Source: an uncultured Bacteroidota bacterium (lineage in GTDB: Bacteria > Bacteroidota > Bacteroidia > Bacteroidales > P3). From it: a stretch of DNA of 64,000 bases. Within the stretch, counting starts at the first letter, position 1; every line of letters starts with the position of its first letter. This document shows positions 54,157 through 63,059 of this stretch, piece after piece. The stretch covers positions 17,779 to 81,778 of the forward strand of contig CADAWR010000011.1 in NCBI GenBank assembly GCA_902791695.1, written 5' to 3'. A program made the position numbers and the translations under genes. The notes beneath the pieces were generated by a model. It searched no databases. It had not been told where the DNA came from and saw only the letters and a program-made list of their open reading frames with translations.

Positions 54157-55623
54157 CTATCCACGTTTAGCGTTAATTGACGACAACCACAGCAGCCCGA
54201 ATGTTATCAGGCCGTTGACCAACAGTATCTCGAAGCCAAAGCGGTAACCGAGCCACACCGGCGCATATAGTTTCAGCACGTAGCACACCACCGGCGACAA
54301 CACCGCTATCACCGGCACCCAGCGGTCGCGCGCCTGCCGTTTGGTGAAGAGGCCGAAGGCGTAGAGACCCAGCAGCGGCCCGTAGGTGAAGCCCGCCACG
54401 TCGAACACCGTGTCGATAAGCGACTGGCGGTGGAATGGCCGGAAAGCCACTATCACCAGCAGATACAGTAGCGCAAAAGCCACATGCACCCAACGGCGAA
54501 CCTTGACGTCACTGCCTTTCGCATCATTCTTGCCGAAGCCTAAAAAGTCGTAGCAGAAGGTCGTCGTCAGCGCCGTCAGCGTTCCATCGGCGCTGCTGTA
54601 GCCTGCTGCCACCATACCCAGCACAAAGACAACGGCTGTGAATCCGCTGAAGGAGAATGCCACCGATGGGAATATCTTGTCGGGCACCACAGCACCGGCT
54701 TCATTCACCGGCAACGCAAAGCCTGTCTCTGCCGAATAGGCCAGCAATGCCGCTCCAAGACTCAGGAACAGTATGTTGACCACAATGAACAGCAGGCTGG
54801 AGGTCATCACATTCTTCTGGGCGTCGCGCAAGCTCTTGCAGGTAAGGTTCTTCTGCATCATATCCTGATCCAAACCAGTCATAGTGATGGTGATGAACAT
54901 ACCCGCCAGCACTTGCTTCACCCAGAACTTCGGTGCCGTGGGGTCGGTGTCGAACATACGGGTGTAGCCCTTCTCCGACGACACTCTCATCAGCTCGCCG
55001 AAGCTCATGTCAAGATTGTTGAGTATAGCCACCACCGTGGCCACTGCCGCCGCCAGCAGGAAGGTCGTCTGCAGCGTGTCGGTCCACACCACCGTCTTGA
55101 TGCCCCCGCGGAATGTGTAGAGCAGTATTATGGCTATGAACACCACCGCTGGCACCCAGAAGGGTATGCCCCAAGCGCGGAACACAAACTCATAGAGCAC
55201 AAAGACCACCAGGTACATCCTCAGCGCAGAGCCCAGCAGTCGGCTCAGTATGAAGAACAGCGCTCCCGTCTTCTCGCTGCGCACACCGAAACGTTGCTCC
55301 AGATAGGTGTATATCGACGTGAGGTTGAGCCGGTAGTAGAGCGGCAGCAGCAGCAGCGCTATCACCGCATACCCAAGCACATAACCGAACACCAGCGGCA
55401 TGTATGTCCATGCACCGCTGTATACGCCTCCGGGCACCGACATGAAGGTCACGCCACTCAGCGACGCCCCTATCATGCCGTAGGCCACCACGTACCACGG
55501 CGACCGCCGTCCGGCACGGAAGAAGGCCTCATTGCCCTTGGCACCGCGCCTGCCGGTGAGCCACATCACCGCGAACAGCAGCAGCGTGTAGACAGCAAAA
55601 CACAATAGTATAGTAAGTTCCAT
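54157..55623 (-). CDS. Sodium:solute symporter (SSS family)
   Basis: A 488-residue membrane protein with about 13 predicted helices. Family signatures are ISGVTFMSVPGGVYSGAWTY near the N-terminus and GYSSADGTLTALTTTFCYDF in the middle. The sodium sites are within these segments. Substrate cannot be named (sialate, proline, glucose and iodide carriers share the fold). The reverse-strand TATCTTTG box at 55650-55657 gives it a promoter, and rnz follows with no gap. Confidence 0.92.
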   Translation of the reverse strand: MELTILLCFAVYTLLLFAVMWLTGRRGAKGNEAFFRAGRRSPWYVVAYGMIGASLSGVTFMSVPGGVYSGAWTYMPLVFGYVLGYAVIALLLLPLYYRLNLTSIYTYLEQRFGVRSEKTGALFFILSRLLGSALRMYLVVFVLYEFVFRAWGIPFWVPAVVFIAIILLYTFRGGIKTVVWTDTLQTTFLLAAAVATVVAILNNLDMSFGELMRVSSEKGYTRMFDTDPTAPKFWVKQVLAGMFITITMTGLDQDMMQKNLTCKSLRDAQKNVMTSSLLFIVVNILFLSLGAALLAYSAETGFALPVNEAGAVVPDKIFPSVAFSFSGFTAVVFVLGMVAAGYSSADGTLTALTTTFCYDFLGFGKNDAKGSDVKVRRWVHVAFALLYLLVIVAFRPFHRQSLIDTVFDVAGFTYGPLLGLYAFGLFTKRQARDRWVPVIAVLSPVVCYVLKLYAPVWLGYRFGFEILLVNGLITFGLLWLSSINAKRG

Positions 55624-55649
55624 GTATCGTATCCTATAATTAGCAACTG

Positions 55650-55657
55650 CAAAGATA
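55650..55657 (-). promoter_or_regulatory. -7 box of the symporter-rnz operon
   Basis: Reverse-strand TATCTTTG followed by CA lies 27 bp before the ATG. Confidence 0.6.
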
Positions 55658-55668
55658 CGAAAAAATCC

Positions 55669-58659
55669 TCATCTCAGCACCTCGATGACTCCGTTTTGGC
55701 GCACAATGCCGTATTTGTTCCTGGCCATGAAGCGGAAGTAGTAGGTGCCGTCTGGACACGGCAGGTCGTTGGGATCCCAGAACTGGTCGCTGTCAGTGAT
55801 GTCCTTGGCATGGAATACCCTGACACCCCATTGGTTGTATATCCACACCTCGTTTTGCGGGTAGAGCCCCATCTCGACAAGGTTGACCACCTCCCAACGG
55901 TCGTTGACGCCGTCGCCGTTGGGCGTGACGAGGCTGGGAAACTGCAGGAAGCATGTTACTATGGAAACTTGCCGCACAGCGGTGTCGGTACAGGTATGCG
56001 TGATGGTGTCGTGCCGCATGGTGAGCATGGCCTTGAGCGTCACCTCCACATCGCCAGGCGCCGTATATCCCTGCCAGCGGTAGTAGGGGGCAAAGGCCGT
56101 GAGGCTATCCTCGCCGATAAGCCACAGCCAGCTGCAGCTGTCCGGCACTGTGTTGTTCACAAGCTGCATCTGTGCATCGACGTCCATGGGATGCTCCGGC
56201 GTCCACTCGAAAGCGGCTTCCGGTGCGGGGAACACCACCACCGGCCACACCACGGTATCGTGGCAGCCGTAAGCGCTCACCACGTCGAGCGTCAGCTCAA
56301 CAATTTCCACGCTGTCCTTGCGCACGAAGGTGAACGTAGCCGCCCTCGAATCGCTGCTGTCGCTGTCGCCCAGCACCCAGTGCCACGACTGCCCACCTTG
56401 CGTGGAGTCCACCACCAGCAGCTGCTCGTTCGAGCACAGCACCACGGGCACCGTGTCGGACCACAGCACGCCGTCGATGCTGTGCCAGGCTTGCGGGGCG
56501 AAAGCGCTGTCGCGCGGCATCAGCGTCACATGCACCAGCGAGTCGCAGCCGTCTACCGTTGTCAGCGCCACATCTATAGTCGTCGGCCCACCATAGTCGA
56601 CACCGTCATATTCATACGGCCTCCACGGACATATCACCACTGTGTCGTTAATCTCATATGCCGGTGCCTCGACGGCAACGTAGGTCACCACGCTGTCGGC
56701 GCCGTGCATGTCGGTGTAGGTCACCTCGACGCTGTCGGGACCGTCGAAGGTATGCCCCTGCCACACCACAGGCCACTCGTCGGGACACACGCGGCGCTCC
56801 ATGTGCACATGCCGGTTCTCCCACACATGCAGATGCAGCACCAGCGTGGTGTCGCATCCCGTCGCCGCCGGCAGCATCATGCTGGTATCGCCGCCAGCGG
56901 TGAACGTCACCCCGTGCCAAGCGTATGGCAGTTCGTTCTCCGTCACCGTGTCACGCAGCTCAACCAGCGGGCCGCCCAACGCGCGGCGGTGGATGGTGTG
57001 CGTGCAGTCTGGGTTGTGGGGGTCGACGAGGTGGCAGTGCCAGAGCGTGCCGTCGGTGGCCACGGTGATGCTCCGCGCAGTGTCGACCACGGCGTACATG
57101 CCGTCGCGCGTCCAGCTGTAGCGGAAGCCGAAGGGAGCCGTGAGGGTGACGCTGTCCAAATCGCAGCCGTCCACGACATCATGCTGCTTGATGCACTCGG
57201 TGTTGTAGTAGGCATAGCACCATCGGTTGTTGATAGCCCCGTCGGTGGCCGTGATGCGGAGCCGCACACGCTGCCCGTGGTAGGGACGGAGATCGAAACC
57301 CACTGCCGTGAAGTTTCGGCGGCTGTACGAGTTGTTGCGCTCGTCGAGGGCGTCCCACCCTTCGGCGGACATGCCGTCGAGGGCCACACGGTGGCAGTCG
57401 GCGGGGAGCAAAGTCCCGAGGGTGTCGTCGAGCAGCTCAATGCAGAAACGCGGAGGGTGCGTGCTGTCGGCATGCTCCATCGCGGGGCCGCCGCCAACAT
57501 TCATCCAGATGCCGTCGTTCATGGCCACAGTATATTTCACCACCAGCAGGTCGCTCACGGCGGTATCTACGCTGATGGCGTAAAGCATCGATGCCGACTC
57601 CCAGTCGCCAAGGCGGTTGCCGAGCCGCATCACGGCATCGTCGCCCGGCGGTATGACGCACGGGAAAATCATCTGGCCGCTACCCACTTCGACATTGGGG
57701 TCGGTAGTGATGGTGTGCGAGCCGCGATAGATGCCCGTCACACCCGGCCGGTTAGTGCTGCGGGGGCCAAGCTCCAAGAATGGCTCCACTGGGGTGCCTA
57801 CGTAGGGCAACGCCATCGACGAGTAGCTGTCGGTGACAGCCACACAAGGTCCTTCGCGGTAAGGCGGAACATTAAAATAGCCCCAAAATCCATCCATCCT
57901 GCATGGAAAAGGGGTTTGGATGCCATCGCACGAGTCTCTGAATATCAAGTGATAGTAAGGCGAAGCATAGGATGTCTCGGGGAAAAAGCGAGGCACGGTG
58001 ATGCTGTTTCCTGTAGGGCTGTACGTGTTGCTGCCGATGCTCACACTGGGGCTGCCGGCGGCAATCCACTCCAGCCGCACCGAGTCGGCCCAGTTGCCCG
58101 TCACACGCAGGCTCATAGGCTCCACGTCACACGGTTCGGAGGTAACAAAAACATTGTCAAGCCAGAATATGCCGTCGCCGGCCATAATGTCACGCGAGCG
58201 GAAAGCCACCCTTGCCCCCATAGGCACCGACGTGAGGTCTACCAACGCGTAATTCCACACTTCGCCCCAATAGTGGACGGTTTTGAGGAGATGGAACGTC
58301 GACGTGTCGGTAGCATCGGTCAGGTAGCCCACCTCGATGCGTGTCGTGTTCATCGACAGGTAAAACCCGAAGCTCATCCACACGCCGTCGCCCGCATAGT
58401 CGATACCCTCGTCGGGCATAAGGGCGTAGCATACATTGCCCTTGACGTGGAGCGCATGAGGGGCGGAAAAAACCGTATTGTCGTACTCGAGCACACCCAC
58501 ATGGTTAAAGTCAAGGTTCGGCAGCGCCCCCCACCCCGCCGGACGGCTGTTGCCGACGCAATCGTCGAAGTTGTAACAGAAGTTCACCTGGCAGCGCACG
58601 CCTATCGGCGCAGCCAGCAGCATCAGCAGCGACAATATTATCCTCAACCGGTGGGTCAT
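55669..58659 (-). CDS. Giant surface protein with T9SS type B (gliding-motility CHU_C) sorting domain
   Basis: A 996-residue exported protein. After a signal peptide (LLMLLAAPIGVRC) come several beta-sandwich, PKD-like and adhesion-like repeats, with Cys-rich and Asp-rich strands (NCDTT, DSVEVTYTDMHGADSVVT and similar). The C-terminus is a type B sorting domain: QFPSLVTPNGDGVNDRWEVV, then WIYNQWGVRVFHAKDITDSD, PDGTYYFRFMARNKYGI. No enzyme domain is visible. It is monocistronic; the equally long forward ORF is a shadow. T9SS would export it and anchor or release it. Confidence 0.9.
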   Translation of the reverse strand: MTHRLRIILSLLMLLAAPIGVRCQVNFCYNFDDCVGNSRPAGWGALPNLDFNHVGVLEYDNTVFSAPHALHVKGNVCYALMPDEGIDYAGDGVWMSFGFYLSMNTTRIEVGYLTDATDTSTFHLLKTVHYWGEVWNYALVDLTSVPMGARVAFRSRDIMAGDGIFWLDNVFVTSEPCDVEPMSLRVTGNWADSVRLEWIAAGSPSVSIGSNTYSPTGNSITVPRFFPETSYASPYYHLIFRDSCDGIQTPFPCRMDGFWGYFNVPPYREGPCVAVTDSYSSMALPYVGTPVEPFLELGPRSTNRPGVTGIYRGSHTITTDPNVEVGSGQMIFPCVIPPGDDAVMRLGNRLGDWESASMLYAISVDTAVSDLLVVKYTVAMNDGIWMNVGGGPAMEHADSTHPPRFCIELLDDTLGTLLPADCHRVALDGMSAEGWDALDERNNSYSRRNFTAVGFDLRPYHGQRVRLRITATDGAINNRWCYAYYNTECIKQHDVVDGCDLDSVTLTAPFGFRYSWTRDGMYAVVDTARSITVATDGTLWHCHLVDPHNPDCTHTIHRRALGGPLVELRDTVTENELPYAWHGVTFTAGGDTSMMLPAATGCDTTLVLHLHVWENRHVHMERRVCPDEWPVVWQGHTFDGPDSVEVTYTDMHGADSVVTYVAVEAPAYEINDTVVICPWRPYEYDGVDYGGPTTIDVALTTVDGCDSLVHVTLMPRDSAFAPQAWHSIDGVLWSDTVPVVLCSNEQLLVVDSTQGGQSWHWVLGDSDSSDSRAATFTFVRKDSVEIVELTLDVVSAYGCHDTVVWPVVVFPAPEAAFEWTPEHPMDVDAQMQLVNNTVPDSCSWLWLIGEDSLTAFAPYYRWQGYTAPGDVEVTLKAMLTMRHDTITHTCTDTAVRQVSIVTCFLQFPSLVTPNGDGVNDRWEVVNLVEMGLYPQNEVWIYNQWGVRVFHAKDITDSDQFWDPNDLPCPDGTYYFRFMARNKYGIVRQNGVIEVLR

Positions 58660-58764
58660 AACATCTTTATAAGATTATAGACGCAAAAAAGACGATTTTG
58701 TTACTCGCTTTACTTTTTTTAACATAAATTTTCCTACCCCACTCCCATTCTCTTCCGCCCCTCC

Positions 58765-58880
58765 TTCGGCATTTCAACCATAGTTCAACCATCGTTCGAC
58801 CATCGTTTAACCATTATGTATGGTAGAAATATAGTTAAACGATAGTCGTACGAGAGTCGAAATGTCCTACCAACGCCCTA
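58765..58880. repeat. 11-bp-periodic repeat element, copy 5 (divergent sequence class)
   Basis: Units TTCAACCATAG, TTCAACCATCG, TTCGACCATCG and TTTAACCATTA, then TATGGTAGAAA, TATAGTTAAAC, GATAGTCGTAC and GAGAGTCGAAA. The 11-bp period and inverted order match the other copies, although the base sequence differs (CCAT instead of CCGGT). It makes up the middle of the 341-bp gap between 58660 and 59000; nothing else was found there. Confidence 0.75.
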
Positions 58881-59000
58881 TCAACTCCATACTGCAGGCC
58901 TGCTATCAGCGTCGTTTTCAAAAAAAAAATCACGGCACACACAATAATACAACGCCGCGCGCGTTATTGAAAGCATATAAAATAAAAAAGACCGAAAAAG

Positions 59001-59780
59001 ATGAGAATTAGCAAAATACTCGCTTTTGTAGCCGCCATCGCCACCGTCGCCTGCGCCGCAGCGCAGACGGGACACGACCTGCAGGACGACGAAATGCACG
59101 GCGCTGTGAAGCGCGTCGACGCAGTGATGTACGAGGCCCAATACGACCTGAACGACAACCTCGAGAAGGGCGACCAGCTGGAGCACCTCATCACCGAGTA
59201 CAACGCCAAGGGTCAGCGTCGCCAGCAGGTGTACCTGTCGGTTGCCGAGGACATTATCTTCCGCACCCGCTACAAGCACGACGGCTTCGGTCTCACCACC
59301 CTCGAGCACATCGTCGACAACCAGGATCAGGTCATCGGCCGCACCTACTACATCTACGACGCCGACCACACCCTCACGGAAACCTACGTCGAGGACGCCG
59401 AGCGCCAGATCGAGAGCCGCATGCTGATAGCCCACGACGGACAGGGCCGCATCACACAGCGCAGCTACAACGACCATCTGAACGACGTCTACAAGCGTGA
59501 AGTCTACGTATACAACCCCGACGGCACCATCAACAAGGCCGTGGTCTACGACCGCTCGAAGAAGAAGGTGCAGGAGAAGCGCTGGGAATACGACGAGCAG
59601 GGCTACCCCACCAGCTACACCCTCTACGACTACACCGAGGAGGAGCCCGAGATGTTCGTCACCCTATACAAGCGCGAATACGACTCGCACGGCAACTGGG
59701 TGAAGTGCACCGAATACGAGGTGCTCGGCGACCGCATGCTGCCAAGCTACACCACCGTCCGCACCATAGATTATTTCTAA
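59001..59780 (+). CDS. Exported protein with YD-repeat-like beta strands
   Basis: A 259-residue exported protein (signal MRISKILAFVAAIATVACAA, then AAQ). The mature part is a series of beta hairpins with Y-x-x-x-G or Y-D-x-x-G turns, such as ITEYNAKGQRRQQ, IYDADHTLTETYV, YNPDGTINKAVVY and REYDSHGNWVKCTEY, reminiscent of RHS/YD repeats seen in many Bacteroidota surface proteins. The function is unknown. It precedes era by 3 bp, so the two may share a transcript. Confidence 0.75.
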   Translation: MRISKILAFVAAIATVACAAAQTGHDLQDDEMHGAVKRVDAVMYEAQYDLNDNLEKGDQLEHLITEYNAKGQRRQQVYLSVAEDIIFRTRYKHDGFGLTTLEHIVDNQDQVIGRTYYIYDADHTLTETYVEDAERQIESRMLIAHDGQGRITQRSYNDHLNDVYKREVYVYNPDGTINKAVVYDRSKKKVQEKRWEYDEQGYPTSYTLYDYTEEEPEMFVTLYKREYDSHGNWVKCTEYEVLGDRMLPSYTTVRTIDYF

Positions 59781-59783
59781 GCC

Positions 59784-60665
59784 ATGCACAAAGCAGGGTT
59801 TGTGAATATCATCGGCAACCCCAACGTGGGTAAATCGACGCTGATGAACGCCCTGGTGGGCGAGAAATTGAGCATCATCACCAGCAAGGCCCAGACAACG
59901 CGCAAGCGTGTGATGGGTATCGTCAACGGCGATGATTTCCAGATAGTATATACCGACACACCCGGCATCGTCAACCCGCACAACAAGCTGCACGAGCAGA
60001 TGATGGGCTTCGTGGGCACAGCGCTGCAGGATGCCGACCTGTTCCTTCTGGTCACAGAGGTAGGCGAAACGCTCAAGAACCGCCATGTGCTGGAGAAGGT
60101 CATCGACAGCGACACACCGGTAATACTGGTCATCAACAAGATTGACCTCTCCGACCAGGCCACCATAAGCGAGAAGATAGCCTACTGGCAGGAGCAGATA
60201 CCGCGCGCCGTCGTTGTACCCTGCTCGGCTACCGAGGGCTTCAATGTGGACAAGCTGTTCGACCTAATCCTCGAACGTCTGCCCGAACATCCCGCCTACT
60301 TCCCCAAGGACGAGCTGACCGACCGCACCATGCGCTTCTTCGTCAGCGAGATAGTGCGCGAGAAAATACTCCTCTACTACCAGAAGGAGATACCCTACAG
60401 CTGCGAGGTGGCGGTGGAGAGCTATGAGGAGCGCGACGGCATAGACAACATCTCGTGCCTCATCTATGTAGAGCGCGAGAGCCAGAAGGCGATACTCATC
60501 GGCCATCAAGGCAAGGCCATCAAGAAACTCGGCATCGAAGCACGCAAAGAGATAGAGGAGTTCACCGGCAAGCGCTGCTTCCTCAGCCTCCACATCAAGG
60601 TGCTCAAGGACTGGCGCAACAGCGAGCGAGCCCTCAAGAGCTTCGGCTACAGCCTCGAAGACTAA
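59784..60665 (+). CDS. era: GTPase Era
   Basis: Essential GTPase that binds the 3' end of 16S rRNA during small-subunit assembly. The 293 residues have G1 [11 protein letters not shown]2 region [10 protein letters not shown]3 DTPGIV, G4 NKIDLSDQ and G5-like [16 protein letters not shown]-terminal KH domain follows ([20 protein letters not shown]). Length is usual. pdxJ follows after 14 bp. Confidence 0.97.
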   Translation: MHKAGFVNIIGNPNVGKSTLMNALVGEKLSIITSKAQTTRKRVMGIVNGDDFQIVYTDTPGIVNPHNKLHEQMMGFVGTALQDADLFLLVTEVGETLKNRHVLEKVIDSDTPVILVINKIDLSDQATISEKIAYWQEQIPRAVVVPCSATEGFNVDKLFDLILERLPEHPAYFPKDELTDRTMRFFVSEIVREKILLYYQKEIPYSCEVAVESYEERDGIDNISCLIYVERESQKAILIGHQGKAIKKLGIEARKEIEEFTGKRCFLSLHIKVLKDWRNSERALKSFGYSLED

Positions 60666-60679
60666 TCGTTTTTTATATA

Positions 60680-61414
60680 ATGACCAAGTTAAGTGTAAAT
60701 ATCAACAAGGTGGCCACCATACGCAATGCGCGCGGCGGCAACACCCCTAATGTGAAGCAGTTCGCCATTGACTGCGAGCGCTTCGGCGCACAAGGCATCA
60801 CCGTACACCCCAGACCCGACGAGCGCCACATACGCTACAGCGATGTGTACGACATAAAGCCCATCGTGACCACGGAGTTTAACATCGAGGGGAATCCGAA
60901 AGGCATATCGAAAAGCAAGCCCTACGGCTTCATAGACCTGGTGAAGGAAACAGGCCCGACGCAGGTGACGCTGGTGCCCGACGCCGAAGGCGTGCTGACC
61001 TCCAACGCCGGTTGGGACACCGTGAAGAACCAGCAGTACCTGTGCGATGTTGTCAAGGAGTTCAAGGCTTGCGGCATTCGTGTCAGCATCTTCATCGACG
61101 CCAATCCGCAGATGATTGAGATGGCCGCCAAGACCGGCACCGACCGCGTGGAGCTCTACACCGAGAGCTACGCATCGCAGTATGCCGCCGGGCGTGAAGC
61201 CGCAATTGCCCCCTTCGTCGAGGCCGCAAAGGTGGCTCGCGACTGCGGGCTCGGCCTCAATGCCGGACACGACCTGTCACTCGAGAACCTCGCCTACTTC
61301 CACCAGCAGATACCTTGGGTGGACGAGGTAAGCATAGGACACGCACTCATTTCCGACGCCCTCTACCTCGGTATCGAGGAGACCATCCACCGCTACCTCC
61401 GCTGCCTCGAGTAA
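60680..61414 (+). CDS. pdxJ: Pyridoxine 5'-phosphate synthase
   Basis: Joins 1-deoxy-D-xylulose-5-phosphate and 3-amino-2-oxopropyl phosphate to form PNP, the last step of de novo vitamin B6 synthesis. The 244-residue TIM-barrel protein shows [67 protein letters not shown] and [12 protein letters not shown]. The ATG at 60680 follows era. It supplies PLP, the cofactor of the lysine mutase at the left end, among many others. Confidence 0.96.
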   Translation: MTKLSVNINKVATIRNARGGNTPNVKQFAIDCERFGAQGITVHPRPDERHIRYSDVYDIKPIVTTEFNIEGNPKGISKSKPYGFIDLVKETGPTQVTLVPDAEGVLTSNAGWDTVKNQQYLCDVVKEFKACGIRVSIFIDANPQMIEMAAKTGTDRVELYTESYASQYAAGREAAIAPFVEAAKVARDCGLGLNAGHDLSLENLAYFHQQIPWVDEVSIGHALISDALYLGIEETIHRYLRCLE

Positions 61415-61442
61415 AGCCCTCTCACAGCTAACACAACACACT

Positions 61443-61471
61443 CAGCGGCCCTTGCAGGGCTGCTTTTTTTT
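61443..61471 (+). terminator. Terminator of the era-pdxJ operon
   Basis: An imperfect stem AGCGGCCC / GGGCTGC with loop TTGCA is followed by eight T. Confidence 0.7.
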
Positions 61472-61497
61472 CTGCCGACAGCTGATGAAAGAAAATA

Positions 61498-61531
61498 ATT
61501 TTCGCCAATCAAAATATTTATCGTATCTTTG
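61498..61531 (+). promoter_or_regulatory. Promoter of the lipoprotein gene at 61594
   Basis: -7 box TATCTTTG (61524-61531); the -33 region reads TTTTCGCC (61498-61505), a degenerate TTTG element. Confidence 0.6.
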
Positions 61532-61536
61532 CAGTC

Positions 61537-61593
61537 GATTTCAGAAGGAAATCACGGAGCGTTATATATCAATTCTTATGAAAGGATAAAAAA
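61537..61593 (+). ncRNA. Short structured 5' leader related to that at 5264
   Basis: Hairpin GATTTC-AGAAG-GAAATC (61537-61553), four bases, AGCGTTAT (61558-61565), then a mini-ORF ATG-AAA-GGA-TAA at 61578. The spacing from the -7 box to the hairpin (5 nt) and from the hairpin to AGCGTTAT (4 nt) equals that of the leader at 5264. Confidence 0.5.
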
Positions 61594-62016
61594 ATGAAAA
61601 AATTAATTTGCATCACACTAATGATGCTGTTGACAGCATCTATGGTGACAATTGTTTCCTGCAGCAAGGATAATGGTACCGCCAATAACACAAACACTGT
61701 CGTTAACAACGACAACAACAGTAGCAGTCTGGCTGGCACGGTTTGGAAATACAACTACAACGACCTACACAAGAAGGACGAAGGCGGTGGACTGAAATTC
61801 CTATCGCAAACTCAGGTCACTGTCATCGACTGGGAGAGCACTAATAGCGGGGTATACGAGGAGGACGTGGAGGAGAGCGGCACCTACGAGTATACTGCAC
61901 CCGACGGGCAGCTACATCTCACAAGTGGGGACTACAACTTCTTCATCAACGATAATACCCTGCAGCTCTTCAATTACGACGGCTACACACAAATCATAAT
62001 GACTCGCCAATTGTAG
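61594..62016 (+). CDS. Small lipocalin-like lipoprotein
   Basis: A 140-residue lipoprotein, signal MKKLICITLMMLLTASMVTI followed by VSCSKDN (lipobox). A Asn/Ser-rich linker (residues 28-46) leads to a beta-barrel-like domain with G-x-VW-x-Y-x-Y (LAGTVWKYNYNDLHKKDEGG). Function is unknown. It shares leader architecture with the lipoprotein gene at 5506, whose halves also begin with G-x-W, suggesting common regulation. Confidence 0.75.
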   Translation: MKKLICITLMMLLTASMVTIVSCSKDNGTANNTNTVVNNDNNSSSLAGTVWKYNYNDLHKKDEGGGLKFLSQTQVTVIDWESTNSGVYEEDVEESGTYEYTAPDGQLHLTSGDYNFFINDNTLQLFNYDGYTQIIMTRQL

Positions 62017-62109
62017 GCGCGGTCAGGTGCTGCTTTTAAGTCATAGACGTTGTGACGGTGCAATACAACTCGTCCCAGCCTATACTTGCACAACAGAACA
62101 ATACAACAA

Positions 62110-62287
62110 AAAAAAAGGAGCCATAATTGACTCCCTTTAAAAGATTGGCGGCGACATTCTTTTCCACAACCGTTTCGGAAGTCGAGCGCAGAGCCATGCT
62201 TGCATGAGCTATGCCGAGATGAAGAAACGTGAACGAAGCTAATAAGTGCAGTATCATCGGCGATATGGGGTTTAGTTTCTCTGTTTT
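62110..62287 (-). pseudogene. Broken 5S rRNA copy with its terminator and a 76-bp insertion
   Basis: On the reverse strand 62143-62169 matches the 3' part of the 5S gene at 63918, and 62244-62287 matches its central part (GATGATACTGCACTT and more). Between them lie about 75 bp with ends CGTTTC / GAAACG. The downstream terminator-like hairpin (62110-62138) is also present. The 5' half of 5S is missing, and the stop codon of the gene at 62272 lies within the copy. Confidence 0.85.
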
Positions 62288-62721
62288 TGCGCTCTGGCAA
62301 GTACATGTGCGAGAATTGACTGATAGCGGCGCTCGGTGCGGACGTTGTGGTAGACAAACACGGTGTTCTCCGAAAGAGAGTAGCCTACAAGGCAACTGCG
62401 GCGTAGGTTCACCTTGCCGTCGCGTCGCGTCGGTGCAGGATTGGCCGGATTAGTGTTGTCGCGCAAGCTGAGAACCACAGAGCCGGCACGGCGCTCCTTT
62501 ACCTGTGGCAATTTCAGTTCATCCATCACAGCCCGCATCGCCACGCTATCGCGAGCCCGGAGAAGGGTTATGTCGACGCGTGTGCCATCGTCAAGACGGC
62601 GGTTGGTGAGGCAGGCCACACGCTCCAGGTCGTCACGGTCGGTATACCGCTGGTAGATGTCGGTCTGCGCCTGAAGGGCGAAACCTGCCATCAGCATCAG
62701 AAATAGAGCGAGGTGTTTCAT
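62272..62721 (-). CDS. DUF4252-like exported protein of the second ECF cassette
   Basis: A 149-residue exported protein (signal MKHLALFLMLMAGFALQAQ). DGTRVDITLLRARDSVAM repeats the motif of the protein at 25579, and IYQRYTDRDDLERVACLTNR fits the DUF4252-like beginning. The C-terminal residues and stop codon fall in DNA that matches 5S rRNA, so the end of the gene was probably changed when the 5S copy formed. The gene overlaps the upstream membrane-protein gene by 4 bp. Confidence 0.65.
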   Translation of the reverse strand: MKHLALFLMLMAGFALQAQTDIYQRYTDRDDLERVACLTNRRLDDGTRVDITLLRARDSVAMRAVMDELKLPQVKERRAGSVVLSLRDNTNPANPAPTRRDGKVNLRRSCLVGYSLSENTVFVYHNVRTERRYQSILAHVLARAQKQRN

Positions 62722-63059
62722 ACAGCGGTCTCAAGGGTTTTATTATACCATTGCTCGACATAAGTAGAGGTAAACGACGGGTCGTTGCAATACGTGTGTG
62801 GTGTATTGGCGGCGTGTGCATAGATGCCACCACCAAGCATCAGCATAACAGCAATGCTTGCCGCTATACTCCATGTTTGATTTCTCTTTCGGCGATGTGC
62901 CATGCGAGCCAATGCCAACGGCACCAACACCCGACTTTCGTCGGGATATGACATACGAACATCCTCTTTGTCGAGGAACATTCTGCAAAGGTCATCCATC
63001 TCACCCTGAGAGATAATGCCAGAATAATAGTCACTAATCAGTTTATCAATCTTTTCCAT
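62718..63059 (-). CDS. Putative anti-sigma-type single-pass membrane protein, second cassette
   Basis: A 113-residue protein: cytoplasmic N-terminus of about 60 residues with an acidic segment (DDLCRMFLDKEDVRMSYPDE) and a basic stretch (MAHRRKRNQT), one membrane helix (WSIAASIAVMLMLGGGIYAH) and a 30-residue outer tail. It is the counterpart of the protein at 26085 in position and topology. No ZAS zinc motif is seen. It overlaps the sigma gene by 14 bp, which suggests translational coupling and 1:1 stoichiometry. Confidence 0.65.
   Translation of the reverse strand: MEKIDKLISDYYSGIISQGEMDDLCRMFLDKEDVRMSYPDESRVLVPLALARMAHRRKRNQTWSIAASIAVMLMLGGGIYAHAANTPHTYCNDPSFTSTYVEQWYNKTLETAV

Noticed and set aside
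55696-58680. A 994-codon forward frame opposite the T9SS type B cargo gene
   Set aside because: Same antisense-shadow pattern; the reverse strand has signal peptide and sorting domain.
62143-62287. A second functional 5S rRNA gene with an expansion
   Set aside because: The 5' half is missing and replaced by the coding region of the gene at 62272, so a complete molecule cannot form.
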